From assembly GCA_031284665.1 (NCBI GenBank), contig JAITXR010000170.1, positions 1 to 5,829 on the forward strand: a DNA stretch of 5,829 nucleotides, read 5' to 3'. The position numbers and the translations under genes are program-made. Below are positions 1-5,829 of the stretch, piece by piece. The notes below the pieces were generated by a model. It was not told where the DNA came from, ran no database searches, and saw only the letters and a program-made list of their open reading frames with translations. How positions within the stretch are numbered: position 1 is the stretch's first letter; every line of letters starts with the position of its first letter. This DNA comes from Paludibacter sp. (GTDB lineage: Bacteria > Bacteroidota > Bacteroidia > Bacteroidales > Paludibacteraceae).

Positions 1-38
1 ATTTCTTAATTGGCACATTGTTTATTTGCACATTTCTT

Positions 39-1058
39 TCAAATCATCGTCCGCGCAAAGGGAACTGCTCCAAGATTGGCAAAATCGCCATTAAGATACT
101 TATAATGACCTGTGATTGCCACCATTGCTGCATTATCGGTAGTAAATTCGAGTGGAGGTAAAAATACTTCGCAATTATGCCGTTGCGCTAAATCGTGCAA
201 CGCCGAGCGCAAGCCCGAATTTGCCGACACTCCTCCCGAAAGCGTAAACTGCTGTATTCCAAAATGTTTGGCGGCTTTCAAAAGTTTATCAAGCAAAATT
301 GCAATAATAGTTTTTTGAAGTGATGCGCAAATATCGTTTAGATTTTTTTCAACAAAATGTTCATCTTCAATTATTCTATCACGCAGCAAATAGAGAAACG
401 ACGTCTTCAAACCACTAAAACTGTAGTCAAAATCAGCAATATGCGGTTTGTTGAAAATGAAAGCATCCGGATTACCTGTTTGTGCGAGCCTGTCGATATG
501 CGGACCGCCCGGATAAGGCAGCCCCATAACTTTAGCGCACTTATCAAACGCCTCACCCGCAGCATCATCAATAGTTTTGCCCACAATTTCCATCTGATAA
601 TACGAGCGAACAAGCACTATTTGCGAATTCCCACCCGACACTAAAAGACATAAAAAAGGAAATCGCGGGGTGTTATTGTCTTGGTCAGGTTTTTTTATAA
701 ATGCCGAAAGCACGTGCGCCTGCAAATGATTGACCTCAATAATCGGAATATCAAGCCCTTGCGAAAATCCTTTGGCAAACGAAAATCCCACCATTAGCGA
801 GCCAAGCAACCCTGGACCTTGCGTAACCGCGACGGCATCAATCTCTCTGCGGTCAATTCCCGCGCGGCGAATTGCCTGATGAACAACAGGAACTATATTT
901 TGCTGATGCGCGCGAGATGCCAATTCGGGAACTACGCCACCGTATTGCTCGTGAACTGCCTGACCGGCAATTACATTCGACAACAAGCAACCATCACGAA
1001 TGATGGCTGCCGATGTGTCGTCGCACGACGATTCTATTCCTAAAATCGTAACACTCAT
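39..1058 (-). CDS. tsaD: tRNA N6-adenosine threonylcarbamoyltransferase TsaD
   Basis: TsaD transfers the threonylcarbamoyl group from threonylcarbamoyl-AMP to A37 of tRNAs that read ANN codons, making t6A; in bacteria it works in the cytoplasm with TsaB and TsaE. The 339-residue product is full length for the family (about 335-345). Family motifs seen in order are IESSCDDTS (residues 8-16), VNHLQAH (109-115) with the metal-ligand pair H111 and H115, SGGNSQ (141-146), DDAAGEAFDK (164-173), YPGGP (182-186), SFSGLKT (213-219), SGGVSAN (274-280) and TTDNAAM (306-312), whose D308 is the third metal ligand. It ends with the usual PFAR-type tail. The ATG start places ESSCDDT at the normal distance from the N-terminus; upstream is only AAGAAA, with no good Shine-Dalgarno. 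The start lies 9 bp after the stop of the acyltransferase gene, so the two are probably co-transcribed. No tsaB or tsaE is visible. No terminator is visible in the 38 bp left of the stop. Confidence 0.97.
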   Translation of the reverse strand: MSVTILGIESSCDDTSAAIIRDGCLLSNVIAGQAVHEQYGGVVPELASRAHQQNIVPVVHQAIRRAGIDRREIDAVAVTQGPGLLGSLMVGFSFAKGFSQGLDIPIIEVNHLQAHVLSAFIKKPDQDNNTPRFPFLCLLVSGGNSQIVLVRSYYQMEIVGKTIDDAAGEAFDKCAKVMGLPYPGGPHIDRLAQTGNPDAFIFNKPHIADFDYSFSGLKTSFLYLLRDRIIEDEHFVEKNLNDICASLQKTIIAILLDKLLKAAKHFGIQQFTLSGGVSANSGLRSALHDLAQRHNCEVFLPPLEFTTDNAAMVAITGHYKYLNGDFANLGAVPFARTMI

Positions 1059-1067
1059 TTTCTTGAT

Positions 1068-2198
1068 TTATAAGGGCTTAATATATGCTCTACGGCGTTT
1101 ATGCTGAATTTTTTCAAAATATTCGTAATTTGCCTGATTTTTGGAATTGCTCTCCAAAATGCTGGTTGTACACACTTTTTTAATTCCATATTTAACAAAA
1201 TAAGGAATCTGGTCGTAAAAGAAAATCGAATTTACACCCTTATTTTGATAATCGGGGCGCACACCTATCAGCAACAAATCGAACTCCTCCATTTTTTTGG
1301 CTTTTAACGCTTTCAGCAGGCGATACCAGCCAAACGGAAACATCCGCCCGTGCGATTTACGGAGCGCATCCGAAATATTCGGCATCCCCACTCCTACACC
1401 TACTATTTCGTTTTGTTCGTTGACAACCATTGTGGCAAAATCAAAATTGATAAAACCAAAATAGGCATTGGCAAAATATTTTTTCTGTCGGTCGGTCATT
1501 GGCGAATAATTATACAGAGGCTTGTAGGCTTCGTCGAGAGTATCCATATATGAATAACCGTATTTACGCTTTAACTCTTTGACTGAATGAACTTTATCTA
1601 CACGAAGTTTGTATTTATCCAACACAATTTTTGCAATTCGTTCCATACGTTCAGGCACTTCGGCGGGCGGCGTGATGAGATATTCAATCCAATCAGCCTC
1701 CTTTTCGAAACCATAGGCATCAAAATGTTTCACATAATAAGGATGATTATACAAACTTGCCATTGGAGAGTTGTATTCATAACCTTCGAGCATCAAACCC
1801 TGATGGTCGAAATCGGTAAAACCAACCGGACCGTTCATTGTCTCCATTCCTTTTGATTTGCCCCATTGAGCCACTGCATCGAGCAAGGCGGACGAAACTT
1901 CCAAGTCGTCAATAAAATCAAACCATGCGAAACGTAGTTTTTTCACTTTCCACTGTTCGTTGGCGCGATGATTAACTATTCCGCAGATGCGCCCCGCCAA
2001 TTTTCCATCTCGATAGGCAAGATAGCAAACAGATTCGCTGAACTCATAGACAGGATTTTTCTTTGGATTTAAAGTTGCAAATTCATCAAATTCGAGAGGA
2101 GGACAATAGTAAGGATTGCCTTTGTAAAGATTTGTAACGAAACGTACAAATTTCTTCATTTCGCTTTTAGTACGAACTTCTTTGATTTCGATTGACAT
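1068..2198 (-). CDS. predicted GNAT-fold N-acyltransferase, function unknown
   Basis: A 376-residue protein that resembles the GNAT (acyl-CoA N-acyltransferase) superfamily; I recognise the general type of large, uncharacterised acetyltransferase-like proteins seen in Bacteroidota, but not a specific function or substrate. The best evidence is near the C-terminus: LLLIGVRPDYQNKGVNS (residues 308-324) reads like GNAT motif A, a beta strand followed by the Q-x-x-G-x acyl-CoA pyrophosphate loop, and is followed by TTSILESNSKNQANYEYF (344-361), like the motif B region with its N and Y residues. The N-terminal half has a second GNAT-like strand (GKLAGRICGIV, 65-75) and a conserved-looking stretch NGPVGFTDFDHQG (122-134), so a duplicated or two-domain fold is possible. 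No signal peptide or membrane segment is seen; it should be cytoplasmic. The ATG is preceded by AT-rich sequence with no Shine-Dalgarno. It is the first gene of a probable two-gene unit with tsaD. Confidence 0.8.
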   Translation of the reverse strand: MSIEIKEVRTKSEMKKFVRFVTNLYKGNPYYCPPLEFDEFATLNPKKNPVYEFSESVCYLAYRDGKLAGRICGIVNHRANEQWKVKKLRFAWFDFIDDLEVSSALLDAVAQWGKSKGMETMNGPVGFTDFDHQGLMLEGYEYNSPMASLYNHPYYVKHFDAYGFEKEADWIEYLITPPAEVPERMERIAKIVLDKYKLRVDKVHSVKELKRKYGYSYMDTLDEAYKPLYNYSPMTDRQKKYFANAYFGFINFDFATMVVNEQNEIVGVGVGMPNISDALRKSHGRMFPFGWYRLLKALKAKKMEEFDLLLIGVRPDYQNKGVNSIFFYDQIPYFVKYGIKKVCTTSILESNSKNQANYEYFEKIQHKRRRAYIKPL

Positions 2199-2205
2199 AA
2201 GATAT

Positions 2206-2233
2206 AAAGTTAAATGTTGAAAGTTAAATATTG
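2206..2233. repeat. two tandem copies of a 14-bp AT-rich unit in a gene leader
   Basis: Read on the plus strand, the unit AAAGTTAAATGTTG (2206-2219) is followed directly by AAAGTTAAATATTG (2220-2233), with one base different, and then by a partial third copy beginning AAAAGTT. The array sits between the predicted promoter and the ATG of the acyltransferase gene, so it would form most of the 5' untranslated leader of that transcript. It does not encode anything. Slippage-type duplication is the simplest explanation; a regulatory role is possible but not shown. Confidence 0.75.
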
Positions 2234-2250
2234 AAAAGTTTTCAGTGTTG

Positions 2251-2279
2251 CAAAGATAATATTTTTTATAACTTTCAAA
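2251..2279 (-). promoter_or_regulatory. predicted Bacteroidota-type promoter of the acyltransferase-tsaD unit
   Basis: On the minus strand TTTG (2279-2276) is followed after 17 nt by TATCTTTG (2258-2251), an exact match to the Bacteroidota -7 consensus TAnnTTTG. The 17-nt gap is at the short end of the range reported for this phylum. Transcription would begin a few bases beyond 2251, giving a leader of roughly 45 nt that contains the 14-bp tandem repeats, before the ATG at 2198. It would serve both the acyltransferase gene and tsaD. Confidence 0.65.
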
Positions 2280-2342
2280 GTATCGAAATATAAAAAAGTG
2301 AATTTTTTTCGCTTTTTGTCTAAACTAAGTAATGTAAAATGT

Positions 2343-2360
2343 TCCCGATAGCTATCGGGA
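2343..2360. repeat. perfect 18-bp palindrome, GC-rich in an AT-rich gap
   Basis: TCCCGATAGCTATCGGGA equals its own reverse complement over all 18 bases. It lies in the gap between the predicted acyltransferase promoter and the tRNA-Phe terminator, and its ends are the most GC-rich stretch of that gap. As RNA it could form only a short-looped hairpin; as DNA it could be a dimeric protein-binding site or a copy of a dispersed genomic palindrome. From memory, similar sequences recur in some Bacteroidota genomes, but I cannot confirm that here. Confidence 0.85.
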
Positions 2361-2440
2361 GTAAAATGGCACAAGATGCAATCTTTCAATTATTTACAAA
2401 ATATGTAATGTAACATTATTTTATTCTCATTACTTAAATA

Positions 2441-2483
2441 AAAAAAAATCCCAAAAATCTTTACGACTTTCAGGATTTTTTTT
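2441..2483 (-). terminator. predicted intrinsic terminator of tRNA-Phe
   Basis: On the minus strand, just past the encoded CCA of the tRNA, eight A residues and UCC (2483-2473) pair perfectly with GGA and eight U residues (2451-2441). Inside this 11-bp stem, U-G, G-U and three A-U pairs can extend it, leaving an approximately 11-nt loop. The U-rich 3' arm is the expected tract for release. The hairpin is nearly symmetric and so could also work on plus-strand transcripts, but no plus-strand gene lies to its left. Confidence 0.75.
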
Positions 2484-2486
2484 CTC

Positions 2487-2562
<76 letters not shown>

Positions 2563-2581
2563 TTTTTTTTGTTTGCGGCTG

Positions 2582-2612
2582 CAAAGGTAAAACTAATTTT
2601 TTAATTACACAA
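2582..2612 (-). promoter_or_regulatory. predicted promoter of tRNA-Phe
   Basis: On the minus strand TTG (2612-2610) is followed after exactly 20 nt by TACCTTTG (2589-2582), a perfect TAnnTTTG -7 box at typical spacing. Initiation a few bases downstream would leave a leader of about 15 nt, rich in A, before the first base of the tRNA at 2562. A- and T-tracts lie just upstream of the -33 box (2616-2645) and could act like an UP element, as often seen at strong stable-RNA promoters; that part is inference. Confidence 0.75.
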
Positions 2613-2615
2613 GAG

Positions 2616-2636
2616 TTTGAAAAAGTTTTTTTCAAA
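2616..2636. repeat. 9-bp inverted repeat in the tRNA-Phe/lepA divergent region
   Basis: TTTGAAAAA (2616-2624) and TTTTTCAAA (2628-2636) are exact inverted copies separated by GTT. The element sits between the tRNA-Phe promoter and the lepA start, directly upstream of the -33 box of the first and around the expected -33 position of the second. It may be a protein site or just the outcome of dense A and T tracts. Confidence 0.6.
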
Positions 2637-2647
2637 AAAAATTTTAT

Positions 2648-2655
2648 TACCTTCG
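2648..2655 (+). promoter_or_regulatory. possible -7 box of the lepA promoter
   Basis: TACCTTCG matches the Bacteroidota -7 consensus TAnnTTTG at all but one of the fixed positions. No good TTG lies at the expected distance upstream; only a T tract at 2626-2632 is available, and the nearest TTTG (2616-2619) is 28 nt away, too far. Initiation near 2660 would give a leader of about 20 nt before the ATG at 2683. Its position argues against any translation start upstream of 2683. Confidence 0.45.
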
Positions 2656-2682
2656 CAGATTATTATCGAAATCGAAAAAAAA

Positions 2683-4470
2683 ATGAAAAATATCCGCAAT
2701 TTTTGTATTATTGCTCATATCGACCACGGGAAAAGCACCCTTGCCGACCGCCTGCTCGAATACACCAAAACTGTATCGGGCAAGGATATGCAAGCGCAAG
2801 TGCTTGATGATATGGAACTTGAACGTGAACGTGGCATCACAATAAAAAGCCACGCAATACAAATGAACTATCGCTCAAATGGCGAAGAATATATTTTTAA
2901 CCTGATTGACACTCCGGGGCACGTCGATTTCAGTTACGAAGTGAGCCGCTCGATTGCCGCCTGCGAAGGTGCATTGCTTATCATAGATGCCACGCAAGGT
3001 ATTCAGGCTCAGACAATTTCAAATCTATATATGGCTATTGAGCACGATTTGGAAATTATCCCCGTAATGAATAAAATGGATATGGACACCGCAATGCCCG
3101 ACGAGGTCGAAGACCAAATTGTAGAATTACTCGGCTGCAAACCCGAAGAAATTATTCGTGCCAGCGGAAAAACAGGAATGGGCGTTGAGGAAATTATGCA
3201 AGCCATTATCAATCGTGTTCCGGCACCAAAAGGCGACCCTGCCGCTCCGTTGCAATGCCTTATTTTCGACTCTGTGTTCAATTCATTTCGCGGAATAATT
3301 GCATATTTCAAAATTATAAACGGGACAATAAATAAAGGCGAACTTGTAAAATTTGTAGCCACAGGAAAAGAATACAATGCCGACGAAATTGGAATCCTGA
3401 AACTCGAAATGCTGCCGCAACCGTCGCTCTCTGCCGGCAATGTAGGTTATATTATTTCGGGCATTAAAACTTCCAAAGAAGTAAAAGTGGGCGATACGAT
3501 AACGCACGTCAAACGCCCTTGCGAACGGGCAATTTCCGGTTTTGAAGAAGTAAAACCAATGGTTTTTGCAGGAGTATATCCTATCGAAACCGAAGATTTT
3601 GAAGATTTACGCGCCTCGTTGGAAAAATTGCAGCTGAACGATGCCTCACTAACTTTTGAGCCTGAATCGTCGCTGGCGTTGGGTTTTGGTTTCCGATGCG
3701 GATTTTTGGGGATGCTCCACATGGAAATTGTGCAGGAACGCCTCGACCGTGAGTTTGATATGAATGTAATCACCACAGTACCAAACGTTTCGTACAAAGT
3801 TACCACCAAAAAAGGCGAAAAACTCGAAGTCCATAACCCATCGGGATTGCCGGATGTAATGCTTATCGAAACAATCGAAGAACCTTATATCAGAGCATCC
3901 GTAATCACGCGAAGTGAATTTATCGGCTCAATTATGACTCTCTGTCTGGGCAAACGCGGCGAACTTGTAAAGCAAGAATACATTTCGGGCGACCGTATGG
4001 AACTGATTTACGATATGCCACTCGGCGAAATTGTGTTTGATTTTTACGACCGACTGAAAAGTATTTCAAAAGGTTACGCCTCGTTCGACTATCATTTGAG
4101 CGATTACAGACCTTCAAAACTAATAAAACTTGATATTCTGCTTAATAGCGAATCGGTAGATGCACTGTCGTCGCTGATACATTTCGATAATGCCGTATCA
4201 ATTGGCAGACGGATGTGCGAAAAACTCAAAGAACTTATTCCCCGTCAGCAATTCGACATTGCCATACAAGCCGCCATAGGCGCAAAAATCATTGCACGCG
4301 AAACCGTCAAAGCCGTGCGAAAAGACGTAACAGCAAAATGTTACGGCGGCGACATTAGCCGCAAACGAAAACTGCTCGAGAAACAGAAAAAAGGTAAAAA
4401 GCGAATGAAACAAATTGGCTCTGTCGAAGTTCCACAAAAAGCATTCTTGGCTGTGCTAAAATTGGATTAA
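2683..4470 (+). CDS. lepA: elongation factor 4 (LepA), ribosome-associated GTPase
   Basis: LepA/EF4 is a cytoplasmic or membrane-associated translational GTPase that binds ribosomes; roles in back-translocation and in initiation or 30S assembly have been proposed. The 595-residue product is full length. GTPase motifs are G1 AHIDHGKST (residues 11-19), G2 with T53 in ERGITIKS, G3 DTPGH (76-80), G4 NKMD (130-133) and G5 SGK (161-163). EF-G-like domains follow, including [20 protein letters not shown] (335-354) and the domain-V-like [18 protein letters not shown] (443-460). The LepA-specific C-terminal domain is intact: [20 protein letters not shown] (521-540), [20 protein letters not shown] (552-571) and AFLAVLKLD at the end. 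The reading frame stays open upstream to a TTG at 2617, but the ATG at 2683 gives the standard [19 protein letters not shown] start, and the extension is lysine/isoleucine-rich sequence read through the promoter region. Before the ATG is an A tract without a Shine-Dalgarno. Confidence 0.97.
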   Translation: MKNIRNFCIIAHIDHGKSTLADRLLEYTKTVSGKDMQAQVLDDMELERERGITIKSHAIQMNYRSNGEEYIFNLIDTPGHVDFSYEVSRSIAACEGALLIIDATQGIQAQTISNLYMAIEHDLEIIPVMNKMDMDTAMPDEVEDQIVELLGCKPEEIIRASGKTGMGVEEIMQAIINRVPAPKGDPAAPLQCLIFDSVFNSFRGIIAYFKIINGTINKGELVKFVATGKEYNADEIGILKLEMLPQPSLSAGNVGYIISGIKTSKEVKVGDTITHVKRPCERAISGFEEVKPMVFAGVYPIETEDFEDLRASLEKLQLNDASLTFEPESSLALGFGFRCGFLGMLHMEIVQERLDREFDMNVITTVPNVSYKVTTKKGEKLEVHNPSGLPDVMLIETIEEPYIRASVITRSEFIGSIMTLCLGKRGELVKQEYISGDRMELIYDMPLGEIVFDFYDRLKSISKGYASFDYHLSDYRPSKLIKLDILLNSESVDALSSLIHFDNAVSIGRRMCEKLKELIPRQQFDIAIQAAIGAKIIARETVKAVRKDVTAKCYGGDISRKRKLLEKQKKGKKRMKQIGSVEVPQKAFLAVLKLD

Positions 4471-4566
4471 TCGATAAAATTTAATTTAAAAATCTTGAAT
4501 AGTCCCAATAATTTAAGAAAAAAATAAGCAATTTGCGAAAATTGAATTATATCAGTATGCATTTTT
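4471..4566. other. AT-rich lepA-miaB spacer without a convincing terminator
   Basis: The spacer carries two weak hairpin candidates. CTTGAAT (4494-4500) can pair with ATTTAAG (4511-4517), including one G-U pair, around a 10-nt loop, but A residues follow it on the plus strand. CAATTT-GCGA-AAATTG (4529-4544) is a 6-bp stem with a GNRA-type tetraloop, but the next T tract (4562-4569) begins 17 nt later and forms part of the miaB promoter. Neither is a standard intrinsic terminator, so read-through from lepA into miaB stays possible. Confidence 0.4.
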
Positions 4567-4598
4567 TTTGGTAAAATCACATTTTTCATTTACTTTTG
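4567..4598 (+). promoter_or_regulatory. predicted promoter of miaB
   Basis: TTTG (4567-4570) is followed after exactly 20 nt by TACTTTTG (4591-4598), a perfect match to TTTG-N20-TAnnTTTG and one of the two best promoter matches in the window. Initiation near 4605 gives a leader of about 20 nt. It implies that miaB can be transcribed independently of lepA, although the 154-bp gap between them holds no convincing terminator. Confidence 0.75.
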
Positions 4599-4616
4599 TC
4601 GAAATTTTATTATTAC

Positions 4617-4620
4617 GGAG
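4617..4620 (+). promoter_or_regulatory. Shine-Dalgarno-like GGAG before miaB
   Basis: GGAG ends 4 nt before the ATG at 4625. It supports this ATG as the start and stands out because the other three protein genes here have only A- or AT-rich sequence at that place, as is common in Bacteroidota. Confidence 0.5.
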
Positions 4621-4624
4621 ATAA

Positions 4625-5829
4625 ATGAACGAAAAACAGTTTTTTATTGAGACTTACGGTTGTCAAATGAATGTAGCCGATAGCGAAGTTGTGGCGTCAG
4701 TGCTCGAAATGAGTGGCTACCAAAGAACGGATTGCATCCAAAATGCTGATGCTATTTTTTTAAATACCTGCTCGGTACGCGATAATGCCGAACAGCGAGT
4801 GATTCAACGTTTGCGATTTTTTCAGTCGCTGAGACGAACGCAACGCGGTCTGATTGTGGCGGTAATTGGTTGTATGGCTGAGCGGGTAAAGGATGATTTA
4901 ATCGAAAATCACGGTGTGGATTTGGTCGTTGGACCTGACGCATACCTTGATATTCCAAACTTGATTGCGATGGTGGAAAAAGGCGAAAAGGCTATTAATG
5001 TTGAACTTTCGACCGTCGAAACTTACAACGATATTATCCCTTCGCGCATTGGGCTTGCGATTTCGGGTTTTATTTCCATTATGCGAGGCTGTAATAATTT
5101 TTGCACTTATTGTGTTGTGCCATACACGCGAGGCAGAGAGCGCAGTCGGAGCGTGGAAAGTATTTTAACCGAATTGGCGGATTTACAAGCCAAAAATTAT
5201 CGTGAAGTTACGCTGCTTGGGCAAAATGTAAATTCGTATAATTACAAAAAAGAGGATGGAAGTTACGTCAGTTTTCCTGCCCTGCTCGAAACTGTGGCGC
5301 AAGCAGCACCAAATATGCGAATACGATTTACCACTTCGCATCCAAAAGACATGACCGACCAAACATTAGAAATAATAGCAAAATATCCGAATTTGTGCAA
5401 ATTTATTCATTTACCTGTGCAGAGCGGGAGTAATCGTATTTTGAAATCAATGAATCGCAAATACACGCGCGAAGATTATTTAGAACGCATTGCTGCCATT
5501 CGCCGAATTTTGCCCGAAGCATCGATTGGCACTGACCTTTTTTGTGGTTTTCATTCCGAAAGCGACGACGACCACGCGCAAACTCTGGCTCTTATGCGTG
5601 AAGTAAAATTCGATATGGCTTTTATGTTTAAATATTCGGAACGACCCGGAACGGTGGCTGCTCGCAGTCTGCCCGATAATGTGCCGGAAGAAACAAAATT
5701 ACAAAGATTAAACGAAATTATCACCCTGCAAAACAGCATTACAGCGCAAAACAATCAGCACGAAATAGGCAAAACGTTTGAAGTGCTGGTCGAAGGTTTT
5801 TCAAAACGTTCGACCGAGCAAATGGCAGG
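4625..5829 (+). CDS. miaB: tRNA-2-methylthio-N6-dimethylallyladenosine synthase MiaB (3' end outside window)
   Basis: MiaB is a radical-SAM methylthiotransferase with two [4Fe-4S] clusters that converts i6A37 to ms2i6A37 in tRNAs reading UNN codons. Translation from the ATG gives 401 residues plus two bases with no stop before the window edge; family members run about 440-475 residues, so only the end, mostly the TRAM RNA-binding domain, is cut off. The N-terminal UPF0004-type domain has the auxiliary-cluster cysteines C13 (TYGCQMN), C49 (NTCSVRDNA) and C83 (GCMAER). The radical-SAM motif C156-x3-C160-x2-C163 lies in RGCNNFCTYCVVPYTRGRER (154-173), whose CxxFCTYCVVPYTRG wording favours MiaB over RimO and MtaB. 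Further conserved stretches are LLGQNVNSY (197-205), RFTTSHPKDM (234-243), HLPVQSGSNRIL (262-273), GTDLFCGFHSES (302-313) and FKYSERPGT (335-343). Cytoplasmic. The tRNA-Phe in this window is an expected substrate class. Confidence 0.96.
   Translation, partial: MNEKQFFIETYGCQMNVADSEVVASVLEMSGYQRTDCIQNADAIFLNTCSVRDNAEQRVIQRLRFFQSLRRTQRGLIVAVIGCMAERVKDDLIENHGVDLVVGPDAYLDIPNLIAMVEKGEKAINVELSTVETYNDIIPSRIGLAISGFISIMRGCNNFCTYCVVPYTRGRERSRSVESILTELADLQAKNYREVTLLGQNVNSYNYKKEDGSYVSFPALLETVAQAAPNMRIRFTTSHPKDMTDQTLEIIAKYPNLCKFIHLPVQSGSNRILKSMNRKYTREDYLERIAAIRRILPEASIGTDLFCGFHSESDDDHAQTLALMREVKFDMAFMFKYSERPGTVAARSLPDNVPEETKLQRLNEIITLQNSITAQNNQHEIGKTFEVLVEGFSKRSTEQMA

Noticed and set aside
112..1043. Open frames on the plus strand opposite tsaD
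   Set aside because: Shadows of tsaD, which shows all family motifs on the minus strand; no start signals or recognisable products.
1101..1856. Open frames on the plus strand opposite the acyltransferase gene, some with hydrophobic stretches
   Set aside because: Shadow frames; the hydrophobic runs arise from reading AT-rich coding sequence backwards, and none has upstream signals.
2293..2317. Hairpin AAAAAGTGAA / TTCGCTTTTT with a T5 loop, possible plus-strand terminator
   Set aside because: It includes a G-U pair, is built mostly from A and T tracts, and no plus-strand gene ends to its left. On the minus strand the same site has an A-C mismatch and lies upstream of a promoter, so a terminator role is not supported.
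2199..2486. Possible small RNA, riboswitch or attachment site next to the tRNA
   Set aside because: No conserved riboswitch-like core, no integrase gene and no direct repeat of the tRNA 3' end is visible in the window; the gap is explained by a terminator, a palindrome, a promoter and a short repeat.
3009..3809. Long open frames antisense to lepA (for example 143 and 120 codons)
   Set aside because: They lie fully inside the highly conserved lepA coding sequence, match no family I recognise and have no promoter-like context; they follow from lepA codon composition.
4494..4517. Hairpin CTTGAAT / ATTTAAG after lepA as a terminator
   Set aside because: The stem is weak and is followed by A residues on the lepA strand; on the other strand there is no gene to terminate.
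4752..5754. Short open frames inside miaB in other frames (67-68 codons)
   Set aside because: miaB covers the whole region with conserved cysteines and motifs; the small frames have no support.

Overview
The window looks like a chromosomal housekeeping segment from a member of the Bacteroidota. Three things point there. The protein-coding starts mostly lack a Shine-Dalgarno sequence. Four upstream regions carry the Bacteroidota-type promoter pattern TTG/TTTG, a gap of about 17-20 nt, then TAnnTTTG; three of the four match the -7 box exactly. The protein sequences (LepA ending AVLKLD, MiaB with GFHSESDDDH) also have the flavour of that phylum. Genus cannot be told from this sequence.

Layout. 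The left half is read on the minus strand. A predicted GNAT-fold acyltransferase (1068-2198) is followed after 9 bp by tsaD (39-1058), apparently as one transcript from a promoter near 2251-2279. Behind that promoter lies an AT-rich gap with a 14-bp tandem duplication in the leader and a perfect 18-bp palindrome (2343-2360). Next, also on the minus strand, is a tRNA-Phe(GAA) gene (2487-2562) with its own promoter and a rho-independent-type terminator. A 120-bp divergent control region separates this tRNA from the plus-strand right half: lepA (2683-4470), then a 154-bp gap with a clear promoter, then miaB (from 4625, running off the right edge with 401 residues visible).

Theme. Everything recognisable except the acyltransferase serves translation. 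TsaD completes t6A37 on tRNAs reading ANN codons. MiaB methylthiolates i6A37 on tRNAs reading UNN codons, and the tRNA-Phe here has the A36-A37-A38 sequence typical of that substrate class. LepA (EF4) is a ribosome-associated GTPase. The clustering is consistent with a translation neighbourhood, but the three promoters on this side of the window suggest separate units rather than one operon.

No mobile element, CRISPR array, defence system, toxin-antitoxin pair or biosynthetic cluster was seen. I do not see an undescribed system here. The points worth a second look are small: a U-U mismatch in the tRNA T-stem, the perfect palindrome, the repeated leader of the acyltransferase gene, and the link between that uncharacterised acyltransferase and tsaD.
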